Source of the DNA: Ctenosaura bakeri
Lineage: Eukaryota; Chordata; Lepidosauria; Squamata; Iguanidae
Reading direction: 5' to 3'
NCBI GenBank assembly: GCA_948474755.1
Contig: CAOLHI010000019.1
Coordinates: forward strand, 620,001 to 684,000
DNA length: 64,000 nucleotides
The translations under genes were made by a program, and so were the position numbers. The notes under the pieces are model-generated. The model was not told the origin of the DNA, ran no database searches, and was given only the letters and a program-made list of their open reading frames with translations. Of this stretch, positions 11,701 to 24,870 are shown piece by piece. How positions within the stretch are numbered: position 1 is the stretch's first letter; the number at the start of each line of letters is the position of its first letter.

Positions 11701-14700
11701 TCTTGCAAAGAATATGTTGTCATCAGCCTGATACCTGTTTTGATTATTGAAAAGTGAACAGTCTGGAGAATGAATCAATAAATCATATACTTTTATAATT
11801 TCAGGGTAAATTGGCAGGTTTGTGTGGAAATTTTGATAAATACACTTCAAATGATCTGACTACATCCAACAACATGGAAATAAGAAATGCTCAGCTGTTT
11901 GGAGAGAGCTGGGCAATAGGACAGGTAAGCATGGGAACAGATTGAATGTTCATTCCATTCTTAGAGCATAAGTTTTTGTGTTAAGAATATAAGAACATAT
12001 AGTGATATGATTTCTTTTAAAACCAGTGGCTATAAAGCCCATCAATTTGATAGTAAAGATATGTGTTTCTCTTATGTTTCTGCACAATCAGTTTCTAACT
12101 CCTACCAGTCATGGCTGGTGGCTTCCATGTTAAGAATGTGAGTCTGCAACGTGGTGTCAATTTGGGAGACACTACAGTCTTTAAAAAGCAAAATAAGAAG
12201 ACTGTGTTTTTTTTTTGTACTCACACATTGTGTTCCAGAAGAGGTTGCCTCGTCTAAGAGGAGAACTACAGTTCATGTAGTTTCCAGGAACACGCTTCTC
12301 CTTTGAAGTAAGGTCTATATTCAAATGTAATCTCTCCAATTTAACTGAAGCACAGTTGCCTGCAAAAAGGGTGTTTTTCCTCTGTTCTGCCACTTATAGC
12401 TCTTTTGCAGGGCTGCTTCACCCAACTTGTTTGCTATACGGATATCACTAATACATTAATCTCTATGTATGAATTGTGTATGCTGTGTAATATTGAAGGG
12501 CCAGATTCTTCCGGAGAACCAGAACTCAAGGCAGCTTTCAACATCTGAAACTGACACAGATGAAAAACACATATTAGTAAAACATACAAAAAGTTATTAC
12601 TGAAAGGAAATTAAACTGTCTATAGAATTAAAAACATATCTATTGAAAAGATAAGAAATAAAAACAGTACAGTACACCTTTAAAAGCCATTTTGTTATAA
12701 ATAGTCATTTTCCAAAGACCTACAAGAATTAAAAAACCAAACAAATTTTCATCTGCTGAAAAAGGGGGGAAAGAGCGTTTTAGCATACCTTCCAACATTT
12801 CAGAGATGAAAACTGGATCACCTGTGACCAAGTAACATTGGAGTGTGATCAAGATGGCAAAACTTATTAAAGAGGAGGAATAGACAAGCTAGAAGGGACT
12901 GCCACAGTTAGCATTTTCCTGAGCCTACTGAAAAGGGCAACATTCCATTCATGTATCTCTTCTTCCTCCACTGAGTTGAGTGCAACCTGTTTTTGTACTT
13001 TGAACTCACTTTGCAGCAGTGGAAGTAAGGTGAGGAGAAAGAGAGAAAGTGGGAGGAGGAGTGAAACTGGGATGTTTTAAAAGCCTCTGAAAAAGTGGGA
13101 TGACAGAGGATTAATCTGGACTTTCCATGCCAAATTGGGACAATTGGAAGATATGTTCTAGTCTAGGAGGAGAATTCCAGAGCCAGAGAGAAACCACCAG
13201 AAAAGCCATCTCTCATATTTCCACTAAATGTGCCTGTTATGGCAGTAGGTCTAAGGAAAGAGCCTCCTACAAAGATCTCAAAGCCTGGTCAGACTTGTAA
13301 GGGAGAAAATGGTCTTTCAGATAACCTGATGAAAAGTCCAAGACAGTTTTCTGCCTGAGGTAAAGCAGGAAATGGCATTTGTTTTCCTACCCTCTCTTCT
13401 GTAAAAAGAATAAGGAGGAGTACAGTACCCAAAGCTAGCCAATGTGCTTTGGCATCTGAAGGAGAAATTCTTTCTCTAGCAAAAAAATAAAAAATAAATA
13501 AAATCAGTAGTTATAAATTAAGCAATTAAAAATTTCCTGCCCTTTTGTGGTACCTAAAACCTGCCTCTTGAGATAACTACCTTATTCTGCTTAATGGCAG
13601 GACTGGCCTTGCTCCTTAGAAATACGCATATGTCTATTTTAATATATGCACCGCTCACAGGGATTGGCAGAGAGACTAGATATGTTTATACAGTGAAATA
13701 GACACATAGGCTTTTGCAGGTTTCTTAGAGGATACATATAATAATACCTGCACTTAAATTTATTTTGAGACTGTGCATGTTACAGAAAGCATATCTCCCA
13801 TCAAGACATTTCTTTGTTTAAAAAGCTTAAATGTCAAAATACTCTCAGCTGTTTGTTTTACTTTTCCCTTTTTCTTCTTTCTTGTTTTTTTTCCCTTTTT
13901 TTGTCTTTATACTTTATTTTTTGTATATTTTCAGGAGACAATTTGCTTCTGCTGTTCCTTCTTCAGGCAAACTTACTTAATCAAATTTTCTCTTATAATT
14001 GAATCACTGAAGTTTAGCAAAATGATACACTGGCTAAACAGTGTTTTGTTTATGATTTTCAGTTGGCTGCTCTGGAAACAATGATATGTGGTACATAAAA
14101 CATTTAATTTTTATGCTAAAAAAGGAAGATTGTAAGTTAGGTTTTTTTTAAAAAATAAAAAAGGGTCATTTCTAGTTGAGCATTTTTAGTTGCAGGGAAG
14201 GTATGAGACAGGCTTTGTAAATAACAAAAGAAATAAATTGCATCTTGGGGCTTGGGGTGAACATTTCTGAAGACATATGCCATGCAAAGAAAATCATGAT
14301 GTACTTATAGTAACTGTTCTGTTTGTTTTTCTATTATCAGTGTGCAAGTCCCAACGAAACCATAAAACCATGTGAAGTCCATCAGAGCAAGTTTCCTTAT
14401 GCCAAAAAGGAATGCTCAATTTTGTACAGTGATGTTTTTGCCCCCTGTCGTAACATGGTAAGTTAATACTGCATAAACCATCTAAGGCCCTTTTCGCATG
14501 TTACCCGTTTGCGTGGCTGGGGGGGTCCCACGCGAAAAGCCTCAGCAGGAATGCTGCTGCTTCCCTACTGCTTGAGTTCTGCAGCGCTTCCTGGTTGCGC
14601 GAGCGTCATGCAAGCGCCCCGCCTCGTCCTACTGCAGCGCAAACTGGGAATTGTAGGCTAGCGCTGCAGCAGGAAGTGCAACTGGTCCGGCTCCCGATGC

Positions 14701-17700
14701 ACCGCACAGCAGGTAAGTGCACGTGGGCCCCAGGAGCATTGCGCGACTGTGCACCATTTTCGGCTTAAAGCTGAAAATAAAAAGGTGCATGTCTGCTCTG
14801 CATCTGGTTCTTGAGTGTTGTGTAAATAGGAGTGCGTCGTACGGACCACCGCTCCCATTTATGCGGCACTCAAGGGGCCCTCTCGCAAAAGAAACTGCAT
14901 GTGAAAAGAGCCTATGAAAAATGGGAAGTCACCAAATATTTAAGACTCTGCTTTACCACTTAAACTAGGTTGAGAACCACTGTTCATCTTACTGTTGCCA
15001 AGGTAGCCACCAGACCACCTGCTATTCCTGAAGTCTATGACAGGAATCTCCCTAGTGGATGGATAAGAAACATCAGCTGTGAACTGTTATGGCACATTTT
15101 CAGTTTTTTCACTAGGGCTACTCAGCACTGTTATTTTGTGGCATTTTTTTTGGCAGACTTTGTCACTTGTAGACTTCTGTTTTCAAGGACAGCACACATG
15201 ATGAGAGTGCATGAAGTCCTAAACGTCTGTAGTAGTGGCACCTTTAAAAAAAGGCTGCGGTATAAATGAATAGAACATACTCAATTTATCTACTACCCAG
15301 AGGTTGGAAAAGTTACATTTTTTTGCTCATTGTTTCTAGAAACCCCTAGTCAGTGTGCCTAGTTTGCAAATCCAATGCTAAGATGACTGATTTTGATAGC
15401 TGAAATAATTATTACAGCAGGTGGCAGCATTTGCTTTCCAGTGCAAGAAAGTACTAACTGTTCAGCTTTGTTTAAAATGTTTATGGCTATGAACTCTCAA
15501 AGAAGTAGTAAAAAATGTCAGTTCATTGCATTTAAAATACAAAGACTAACTCAAGAACGTTTACATACGTGTGCAGGAATCAAAGGCATTTATATCCATA
15601 TACAGCTGAGGCAACTGCAAGTCCAGAGTGATATAGCATAATGGGAACTTATTAATTTTGATAAATGGTTACTTCTGTTTGACAAGCATCCCCCCGGAAA
15701 CAGATTGTTCATATGTAGGTATCTGTTCAGTGCCTTGGGTGGCACAGACTGAAGTAAAGAAGCTAGTCTGCCTTCAGTCTCCTTCCTGTCATCCAGCCCT
15801 TGGTTCCATCTTTGCCCATAGTGGCTGTTTTGCTGTTCCAGGTGTATTTAAATAAATATGTCTTACAGTTTTAGTGATTTTTCATTCAAAATGCTTCCTT
15901 GCATGTCTTGTCCTCAATTTACTCAGCTTTGCCAGTGTTTATGTTGTTTTCTTTTTCTATTCTCTCCTTTTTCAAAGGCCTCCACTTCGGCAAAGAAATT
16001 CTTCTTCTTGCCTTTTGTGGCTTCCCAGATATTTCTGTTTAATCATGGTGAATCATCTTGAGCTTTCTACAGGGAGGCAATGACAGATTTGTTTAGATTA
16101 GCTTTTGGCATTTAAGCTTAGTAAGTTCAAGCAGGTTTTTGTTTCAGTATATTGGTATGATTTAATTGTGCACTTCATCAGCTTTTATGTTTTAAATGCA
16201 TTCATTTTTATTTGAATTTTTCTGTTAGCTTCCTTGCCTGACATTTTTAAAAAGAAAGGCTAGATGTCACTCAAAAGAAGGCAAATCATGCACGTGTATG
16301 GGTCTGTATAAAATCATGTAGGCCCAAATCAGTTAGGCTCCCAAAACAAAAGCATGTTTTCATTGGAATGAGAGCACCTGTAGGCACCAACTGGTCCGAA
16401 GGGGAAAGTATTCCATAACTATACATTTTACATGAATTTATATAAATTATAATAGGTTTAAATAACTACCTAAGTTTACCTGAAGGATTTTGACAGTCCT
16501 TACTCTGCACTTCAATTTTGTTTCAACCAATCCTGTCATTTCTCAGAAATGTTGACTCTTCCCTGTATTTTTCAGATTGATGTGACGTCGTTTGTCAAAA
16601 ACTGCCATACTGATACGTGCAATTGCAATCTTGGTGCAGACTGTGAATGTCTGTGTACAAGTATTGCAGCTTATGCACACAAATGCTGCCAGGAGGGTGC
16701 AGTAATTCACTGGAGATCTCCTTCTCTCTGTCGTACGTATGGTATTCATTATGCCCATAAACATCATCGGTATAGAGGATGTTGATTATTCTGTACCTCG
16801 TTTGCTTAAATTACCGAGGTTGAAAGTGCTAATGCTTATAAGCCGTGGTTTGATACCTTAAACTTTAGCAGGGGTAGATAACTGTGTGAGTCAGGAAACC
16901 AAATTTCAGACTGCGGCAGTTTCTGAGGTCTGTTCACTGCTAACCACATCTATGAAAATGGCTGTGTCCTACCATGTATTTAAAAATGAGTCTTGCAGGA
17001 CAGGCAATTCACACCCTTTTTGTCTAGAAAAAGGACAATCTGGGGAGTTTGGAGTGGTTGAAGTCTACAAAAACTGCCTAGGGGTGTCCTTTGTCTCCTC
17101 CAAATTATACTACATAACTTCTATAATGGTATATATTCATTTAAAAAATTGATCTTATGTTAAAATCTATATCTTGTCGGCCTATTTGAGAGATCTATCT
17201 ATCCATCCATATCTCCATTCATTTTTATTTTGGTATTTTTTTTATAGTCTTAGGTTCTTTAAAGTGGCATTTTTATTAGCATTAGCTTATTAAAAAATTA
17301 GTGAATTTTTAAACATATTTGGCAAGTTTATTTTCCATTGCATTTACAGTGTGAGTGAAAGCCTTTCTTAAAGGTGTAAGCCTGCAATAAAACATTCAAT
17401 CAATTCCTTAACTAGTAGGATGATCCTAGAAAATGAGGCTCCCAATTAAAATATATGGAAGGGTGTGTTTTGGTGAATCAGTTTTTATTTCCTGTGAAAT
17501 TGCTTTGGAACTATTGCGGGTAATGAACTCTTCAGTTAGTTTCAGCTATGAACGCTTCTAACAGTGTACCTATTTTTTTCCTTTCAGCTTATGACTGTGA
17601 TTATTACAACCAAGGTATGTAATAATTCTGTGGATGAAATGAAATCTCCCAAGCACTTATCCTTCTTATTCAAGAAGTAGATGTGTACTTACAAATGATT

Positions 17701-20700
17701 TCACACACACAATGATTTCCATCACCCCAGTGATCTGCCTTCTAGCATATTTAAGCCATTTCCACACTAAACTGATAGTGCTGTTAGTCCACTTCCAACA
17801 TCCTATGGAATCCTGGAGTTGCAGTTGCAGTTTAGACCCCTCTCTAAACTGAAAACCCCAGGATTCCATAGAATGGTGAAAGTGGAATAACAGCACTATA
17901 ACAATCTAGTGCGGAAATGGCCTTAGTGATACAAATAAGTTCAGAACTACAAGTCCAAGATAGCGCACAACAGAAATGTTGTGTTGTGCTGTAAATGGCA
18001 TGGAAGTGTTTGAACTGGGCAGATGAAGTCTTATCTATGAGACAGAAATTGTCCAAATATGAACAGGTGAAATAGAGTGAACAGCCAAAGTTCTCATTAT
18101 TCAACATTTGTGATTTGAGCAAATGAACAGAGATTTATTGCTCCTTGAATATCATCTCTGTTGCAATGTCAGTTTCTTTTCCCACCCTTGTGTGTGTGTG
18201 TGTGTATGTAATAGAAAGAGGCTTTAATTATTAATTTCCTCTAATTTCTTTTTATTTAAAAAGCAAAATAGTACTATTTTCCTGTGAAAAGAAAAAAAAT
18301 AAGAAATTGTTATTTCCCCTTCAGAATAACAACTGAAATAGAGGCTTTTCAGGGAGTAGTTTATGACTGTTCATCCACAATAGTTAGTCCTCACCCATGA
18401 CCATTAGCAAGCAATGAAATAGGCTGACCCTACAAGGAGGAAAATTGAATTAAGGTAATCACTATTGAACAGGACGTGCTTGTCATTTAATATTAGGGAA
18501 GGACTTTGGTTATGAGGAAGAGGATTGCTGGATAGAATAGTACATATTTAGTTTTTCTGTAGATCCTCAATTTTACTTTTTGGGAGTTAGAAAAGGAATA
18601 CCATTAGCAGCATTGAAAGGCCGTAGTGTAGTAAGTGCCACTTGTTTTCTTCCTAGTTTGCTTTTCCTACTTCTGTTTAACATTTGGTTGTCGTTTCCTC
18701 CCTTCAGGGCTTGGAGAAGGACCATATATTTTGGCCAGCTATGGTCAGAACGACACTGTTATAGGAGTCAATATCACCAGCAAAAAAATATTTCCATTGC
18801 CTAGAATCAGTATTGGTGGAAATGTGTATTTTAATTTTATGTTAACTCCTGGACTTTTCAAAGATAAGATACTATGTAAGTTTTATCTTACAAATGTATA
18901 TGATCAGATCTGCTTTTAGGAATTAGGAGGAAAAATATTAGCCTTTCTATACCAGAGTATGCTTTTATAACATAGCTTAAAGGAGTCAAGGGGATACTTT
19001 GTCTCTGTACAGTTAAGGTGGGGAGGAGCTTAGCATTTTACAGATTTCACAGTCCTGAGCTCCAGCTGCCTTCCACATCTCTGGACCCTACCCATTGCAA
19101 ACAAGCAGGATGCAGAAAATTTTAGAGGATTTGCCCCATGCTTCTCATCCCATTTAGAATTACTTTGTTAGGATTTTAGTTATTTTGTTTTCCTTAACAG
19201 TTTGGGGATGTTGGAGAGTAGATGTGGTCTACAACGTCCAGGGGAGGTCAAAAAAGCATTCCAAAACTACAGAATGTCTCCACCACTGTTCTTCTTATTT
19301 GTGTAAAATGTTTGAATACAATCTCAGATATAAGGGTCTTTTCCCAGTATTTAAAAAATAAATGCTTGTGTTTATTACTGGAAAAGAAATAGTTATGTTC
19401 CAGACTAACTTGTCCAATACTTTTATATAGACATGTGTTATACATTTTCTAAGATGGTAGTTTGAATATGTTTCTTACTTGGGTTTATAGATCAAAAAAC
19501 AATGCTCTGAATCAATGATGACCACTCGTGAATATTACTCAGATTCAGATTCTGAATCACGTGAACTTCACCCATAGTCATTGTCTATTAGAAGTAGGTT
19601 AATGCTTAGTACTGAAGAGTGGAGAATACCTTAGGGAGGGCAGTAGTAATAAGGTTACATAGTACCAGTGACTCAGTGTGCTTCTTTTTTGTTAATATAT
19701 CCTGACCTCTTTGTGATGTACACTGATAACCTTAGGGATTTTCTTTTACCTCTTCCCCTAGTTCCTACCTCAACTCTTCTCCTAGAGAAGTTAGATTAGC
19801 TTAGCACTCTGAATAATTTCCTACAGAAGCATATTTAGGGTGGGGAAACTAGTGTATGTGCCCTGGGAGCCAATGCCGGGGGGTGCGAAAAAGCCATGCC
19901 AGAAGATTTAGTAGTGGTGGCAGAGAAGGAAGCACCCTGGAAGTATGGGCGCAACTTCCACACTTGTCCTAGGCACTGCTTATGCTAGATACGCTTCTGT
20001 TTTCCTATTTTAGAATAGTGTCCCTATAATAAAGCATTTAGGTTTTTTTCTATACAACTGGTATCTTTGTTCTTTAGGATCTCTAGGATGTGCTGCATGC
20101 ACTCTCCATTAGTGTAGGCATAATACAAGAATAATTATGATGAAAATAAAACATTTTAATATATTAGCAGATTTTCAGTGTAATCTTGCAAGGATTGAGT
20201 TGGTATTAAATAGATTTTTAGCTGTAGTATATAATGTTCAACATTTAGGTTTTGATAGTTGATGCTTACTGTTTATTGTTATGTATTTAATTTGTGGCAG
20301 CTCCATCTCTGGTTTCACTTGAGTCTGCAGAACGACCAAACTACTTCCTATATGTCCACAATGACAAAAGTGTTTCTTTAGAACAGTGGGATGCAAGCTC
20401 AGCATTTCGTAGAAGGGCAACTTTCTTCCATCACCAGGGTCTTTGGATCCCAGGTTACAGTGCATTTGAACTGCATAGCAAGAAAGGCTTCTTCATTATA
20501 CTCACCACCTCTGCTGTGAAAGTGTCAAAGTATGACAATTCTGAAAAATTCAGACAGTCCAGCAGCTTCAGTATAGAGGGTGAGTTACACATGATAAGTG
20601 GGCAGGGTGAGTTGGAAATGCTGCCAATATACCACTTACCACATTATGGTGGCAGCACAGTGTCTTTACAACCTTTGTGGATTAAATTAAAAAAAAAAAG

Positions 20701-23380
20701 TTAGCCATGGCTTCTCTCCTATGAGGTCTCCATGGTGTAACATCTAATAAGAAGACTTCAATTTCCTCCTTGGCATTTGCAGGCCTTTACAGCTGGGTTG
20801 ATTGTATGTTGCCGTTATTCTGATATGTTCTCAAGTTTCATGCCATTGTTTTAGGTGCTACTACTAATTAACATTTTCCCCAGTTTTAATGAACTCCCTG
20901 TATATGTTATAAATGGATCGTATAGAAATAATATGCAGGAACCCATAACTCTTCCCAACCTATTCTCTTCAATGCACGGTTTGACAGCCAGAGATGAGGA
21001 ACAGGTGGCTGTCAAGATATTGCTGGAAGACAACTCCATCACACCTCACTGTGAGGGTATGCAATGCAAATCCCTCAGTATTATGCTGTGTAAGGCCAGA
21101 CACACTCATTGGTGTACTACAGTGTACACATGGTTAAAAAAAGGAAAAAAAACTATTTAGCTGTAATGCACAAGCTGGTCATATATAAAATATTTATCTG
21201 TTTCTATTGAGCCAGTCAGCGCAGATGGAATACTGCCTCCAGGGAGATTGTGTCAGGGGCATTTGCTTTTTCCCTGACTTTTCTTCAGAGTGTATTTCTG
21301 CTTCTTTGTCAGCTTAACTCATGGTTTAGGGAGAGGTTGTATCTAAGAGGCCATTGTAAACCCCTCTGGACTTTTAATTCCTTAGGAGAAACCCTCTTGA
21401 GACTACTATTACGTGAGCGGCCCACCTGATAGGCATGCATTTTCTTCTGTGTTGTTCCCTGACTGTGAAATATGCTCAGAACTGTCAGAACTATGACATT
21501 TGCACTGTTGCTGCTTTTTGGGGGGAATGTAAAGATGCATTTCTCAGACTGTTCTTTAAAACTGTTTTTAATGTGTTGCTGCCCTTTGTGATTTTTTTTT
21601 ACCAGTTGTGATTACCGTGGTTTGTTTTTAACTTGTTTTCCATTATGTTTACTAGCTGCCTTGAGTGCTTTCATTTTTTTAATGAGGAAGCAAGATAAAA
21701 AATAAAATAAAATTTCAAGCTATGTTATGTTGTTTCTTAGAACTTCGTACAGCAGTGCCTTACAGGAGGATGTGTGAATGGAGATATGAACCTTGCACAA
21801 GTCCTTGTGTTAAAACCTGCAGTGATCCTGAAGGAATAGCATGTAAATTTCTTCCACCGTGAGTACAATTAATTAATTTGGGTAACAATGAAGTAAGGTC
21901 TTAGCATTTTTATATTGTCTAGGTCCGTTATTCCATATGGAAAGTCTTAATGCCATTTTTTTAAAAGTTGGATTTTGCTTTATTATAATGTAATATAGTT
22001 TATAACTCCTTGCAAAGGCAGGTGTATCCCATTGTGTAGAATGGAGCAGAGATCCTTTGGCCTCAGTAGTTTGGCCTACAGTTCTTATAAATTCCACTTA
22101 TCATGGCCAATGGTAAGTGACTGTAGAAAATGTAGGCCCAAAATCTAGAAGGCCCTTCTGTACCCTTGAATTAGCATAGGTATAATTAAGGGGTTGGGAG
22201 AAGATAGATTGGAATCTAGTGATAGCTTTCTACATTGTTTGCAGTAGGTTGGCAAGGCTTTCTCAGTTCCAGAACCAAAAGGTCCTCTTTGCTTCCCCTT
22301 TCCAATTGAGCTGCTGAAACAAGAAGGGTTTTTGTGTAAGTAGCAGAGAGAGGACCAGGTACAGAATTTTCATGTGAAAGACATGGTTTTGGCACTATAA
22401 ACAAATTCCTTGGCTGGGCATGAGCTCAGAGTCCTGGGCCTGCACCTATAGTCTAAGTATGGGTCTTGCACTCCCTTCCAGCTATTGTTTTGCAGTTGAT
22501 GCTAGTCAGTGGACCTCAGGGTAACAATTCATAGTAGATGCTGCAAGTCTAAAAGCTACTGTAGTGTACTGGATCAGTCCATTATACCTCCAACTCACCA
22601 TCACATATGTTTTATCCAAGTGGAAATTCAGAGAAGGCTTCTGGTATGCAAACTGTTTACTGATCCTGGAAATAGAATGAGAAGAGGGAGGTTATCATCC
22701 TAGACAGATGTGAATATGGGAGTTTCCTGCCTTTGCAAGAGCTGATAGTAATATTATAGTAATATTCCACAATATTATACTTTATTTAGAGGTGGTTCTG
22801 GTTACAGTTTTGTGCTCTCGAATTCTTTGCTTGGTCTGAAAAGCAGATATAGATCACTGCCATAAGATAGGCTTTATTGGTGTTAAATCATAGGGGAACC
22901 ATCAAAGTCCTTTAACTGACTTTTTCAACAAGTAATAGGACCAGGCCTCTAAACAATAAATTGTATCCCAAGGCCAGTTCCCCAGCCCTTACAGTTAGAT
23001 AGTGAGTTCTCTGGGTGAACAACCTTTAAGATGCCCCCTCAAGATCACACAGGGCAGAATCAAGCAAAGGAAATGGAAATTTTCAGGTGTGTACATTTCA
23101 TACAAATAGATATGAAACTTGCTGAGAACAAGAACTTTGCTGATGGAAGAGTTTACCAAAACTTGAACTAACGGGCAAAATTAAAACTATCTAGGAAAGT
23201 CTATTGAAGACAAAACAATCCTTTTCATGCCACTGGACAGCTGATAATGTTTGGCTGTGATGCTAACAAGGATTCTAGAATCCATCTCCTACATATCTAT
23301 GCCTGCTACACACTTTGAAACAAATGTGAACTACCTCACTTCATTTGATCTCCTCTCTTTATGGTGAATGATGGTACTCT

Positions 23381-23412
<32 letters not shown>

Positions 23413-24829
23413 TGTAGGCCAAAAGTTACTTCCAGTCTCTTTCAGAATGGTATCCTTGAGGTTAAATATTATTGAAATAGTCCTTGAGAACTTCTTGTAC
23501 GAGAATAGCCGTTCCCAATCCAGTGCCTTCCTGGTGTGTTGGACAAAAACCAGCGTAATTCTCCAGCACTGTGGTTGTGGGTTTATGTGAGTTGTATGGT
23601 GCTGTAGCCTATATTTTAGACAAATGAACTGGCAAAACAACTTCTGAGCATTCTTTGCTTAAGAAAATCGTATAAAATTCAGATGGTCACCATAAATCAA
23701 CAGGTGACATGAAGGTGCACACACGCCCCATACACATACACACACACTTGGAGGATATCAGATTGGGGAAAGATGTATTCGAAACTGGCTTGCATTTTCC
23801 ACAGTTTGTCATCTGGTATTTTTAAACAATATATGGGCTATTTGTAATACAAACTGTCATGTGAACAAAGGTATAAAGTTAAAGAACAAAATTCAAGTAT
23901 TAAAGAAGACCAGTTCTCAGCCAAGTCCAAGTTGCAATTTGAATTCTGTGTTGATTACAGCTGTGGAAACATCTACATTCTTGCCTTTCGAGAAAGACTG
24001 CGAAAATAATTACTGTTGACTTTTTTTTTCTTGAACTTTTTTTTGTAGGGCTGAGGGATGCTTACCATATTGCCCTAAAGATATGATTCTTGATGAAGTC
24101 ACACTTAAATGTGTTTATCCAGAAGACTGTAAGTGTGCCTATATAACCTTCCTAGATTGGTGCAGTAATATCATATACGTTTATTATTAGCAGTATCATT
24201 CAATGTTAGAGAAGTATTTTGGATTCTTTTAATAAAAGGTGCTATATTAGCATTTTAAGGCTGCAGTCTTATGTATTCTTTCTAGAGAGTAAAAGCAGGG
24301 CTGCTAAGAGTGTGTTTGAGCCCAGGTTAAGTTTTTTGAAGGGTGGACCCCCCATTGTATCCTGGAAGCAATCCTGTACAACTGATAGTGTCCACTAGTG
24401 AGTATCCTCAACCCAGCTGGCTGCGTGAGTGCTTCTAGTTTTGGCTTTGGGCCAAGCAGGAGAAGGGCTAGAGGCTGTGCATGAAGGGCAGAGTCCCAAG
24501 GAAGAGGTTTTCCCCCGCTTTTCCTCTCCCTTCTTCCTTACCTGACTTTCCATGGGCTGGGAAGAGACTCTGGAGACCTGAGCAAGGAAGTAGGAACTAT
24601 TTGCAGAGTTTCCAGTTACTAGACATCTTTTCATCCAGCAGGGGGACTATGCAGATAAACCTCATAACACATCTCTTAAGCTGGGAATCCTGGATTTAGT
24701 CAATTTCCCCCCCTCCTTGTCTTTACTATGGAGAAGCCTTCCTGATGCCAACATATTTGGAGGGCACCAGACTGGAGGGAGGCTGCTATGGAATAATAAC
24801 AATAACTATAGTATTAGTAGTAGTAGTGG

Positions 24830-24870
<41 letters not shown>

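Noticed and set aside
20855..21160. Candidate coding exon of OTOGL (open frame with splice-like borders)
   Set aside because: Its length is incompatible with the phases of both neighbours, which join directly in frame. Kept only as a possible poison exon.
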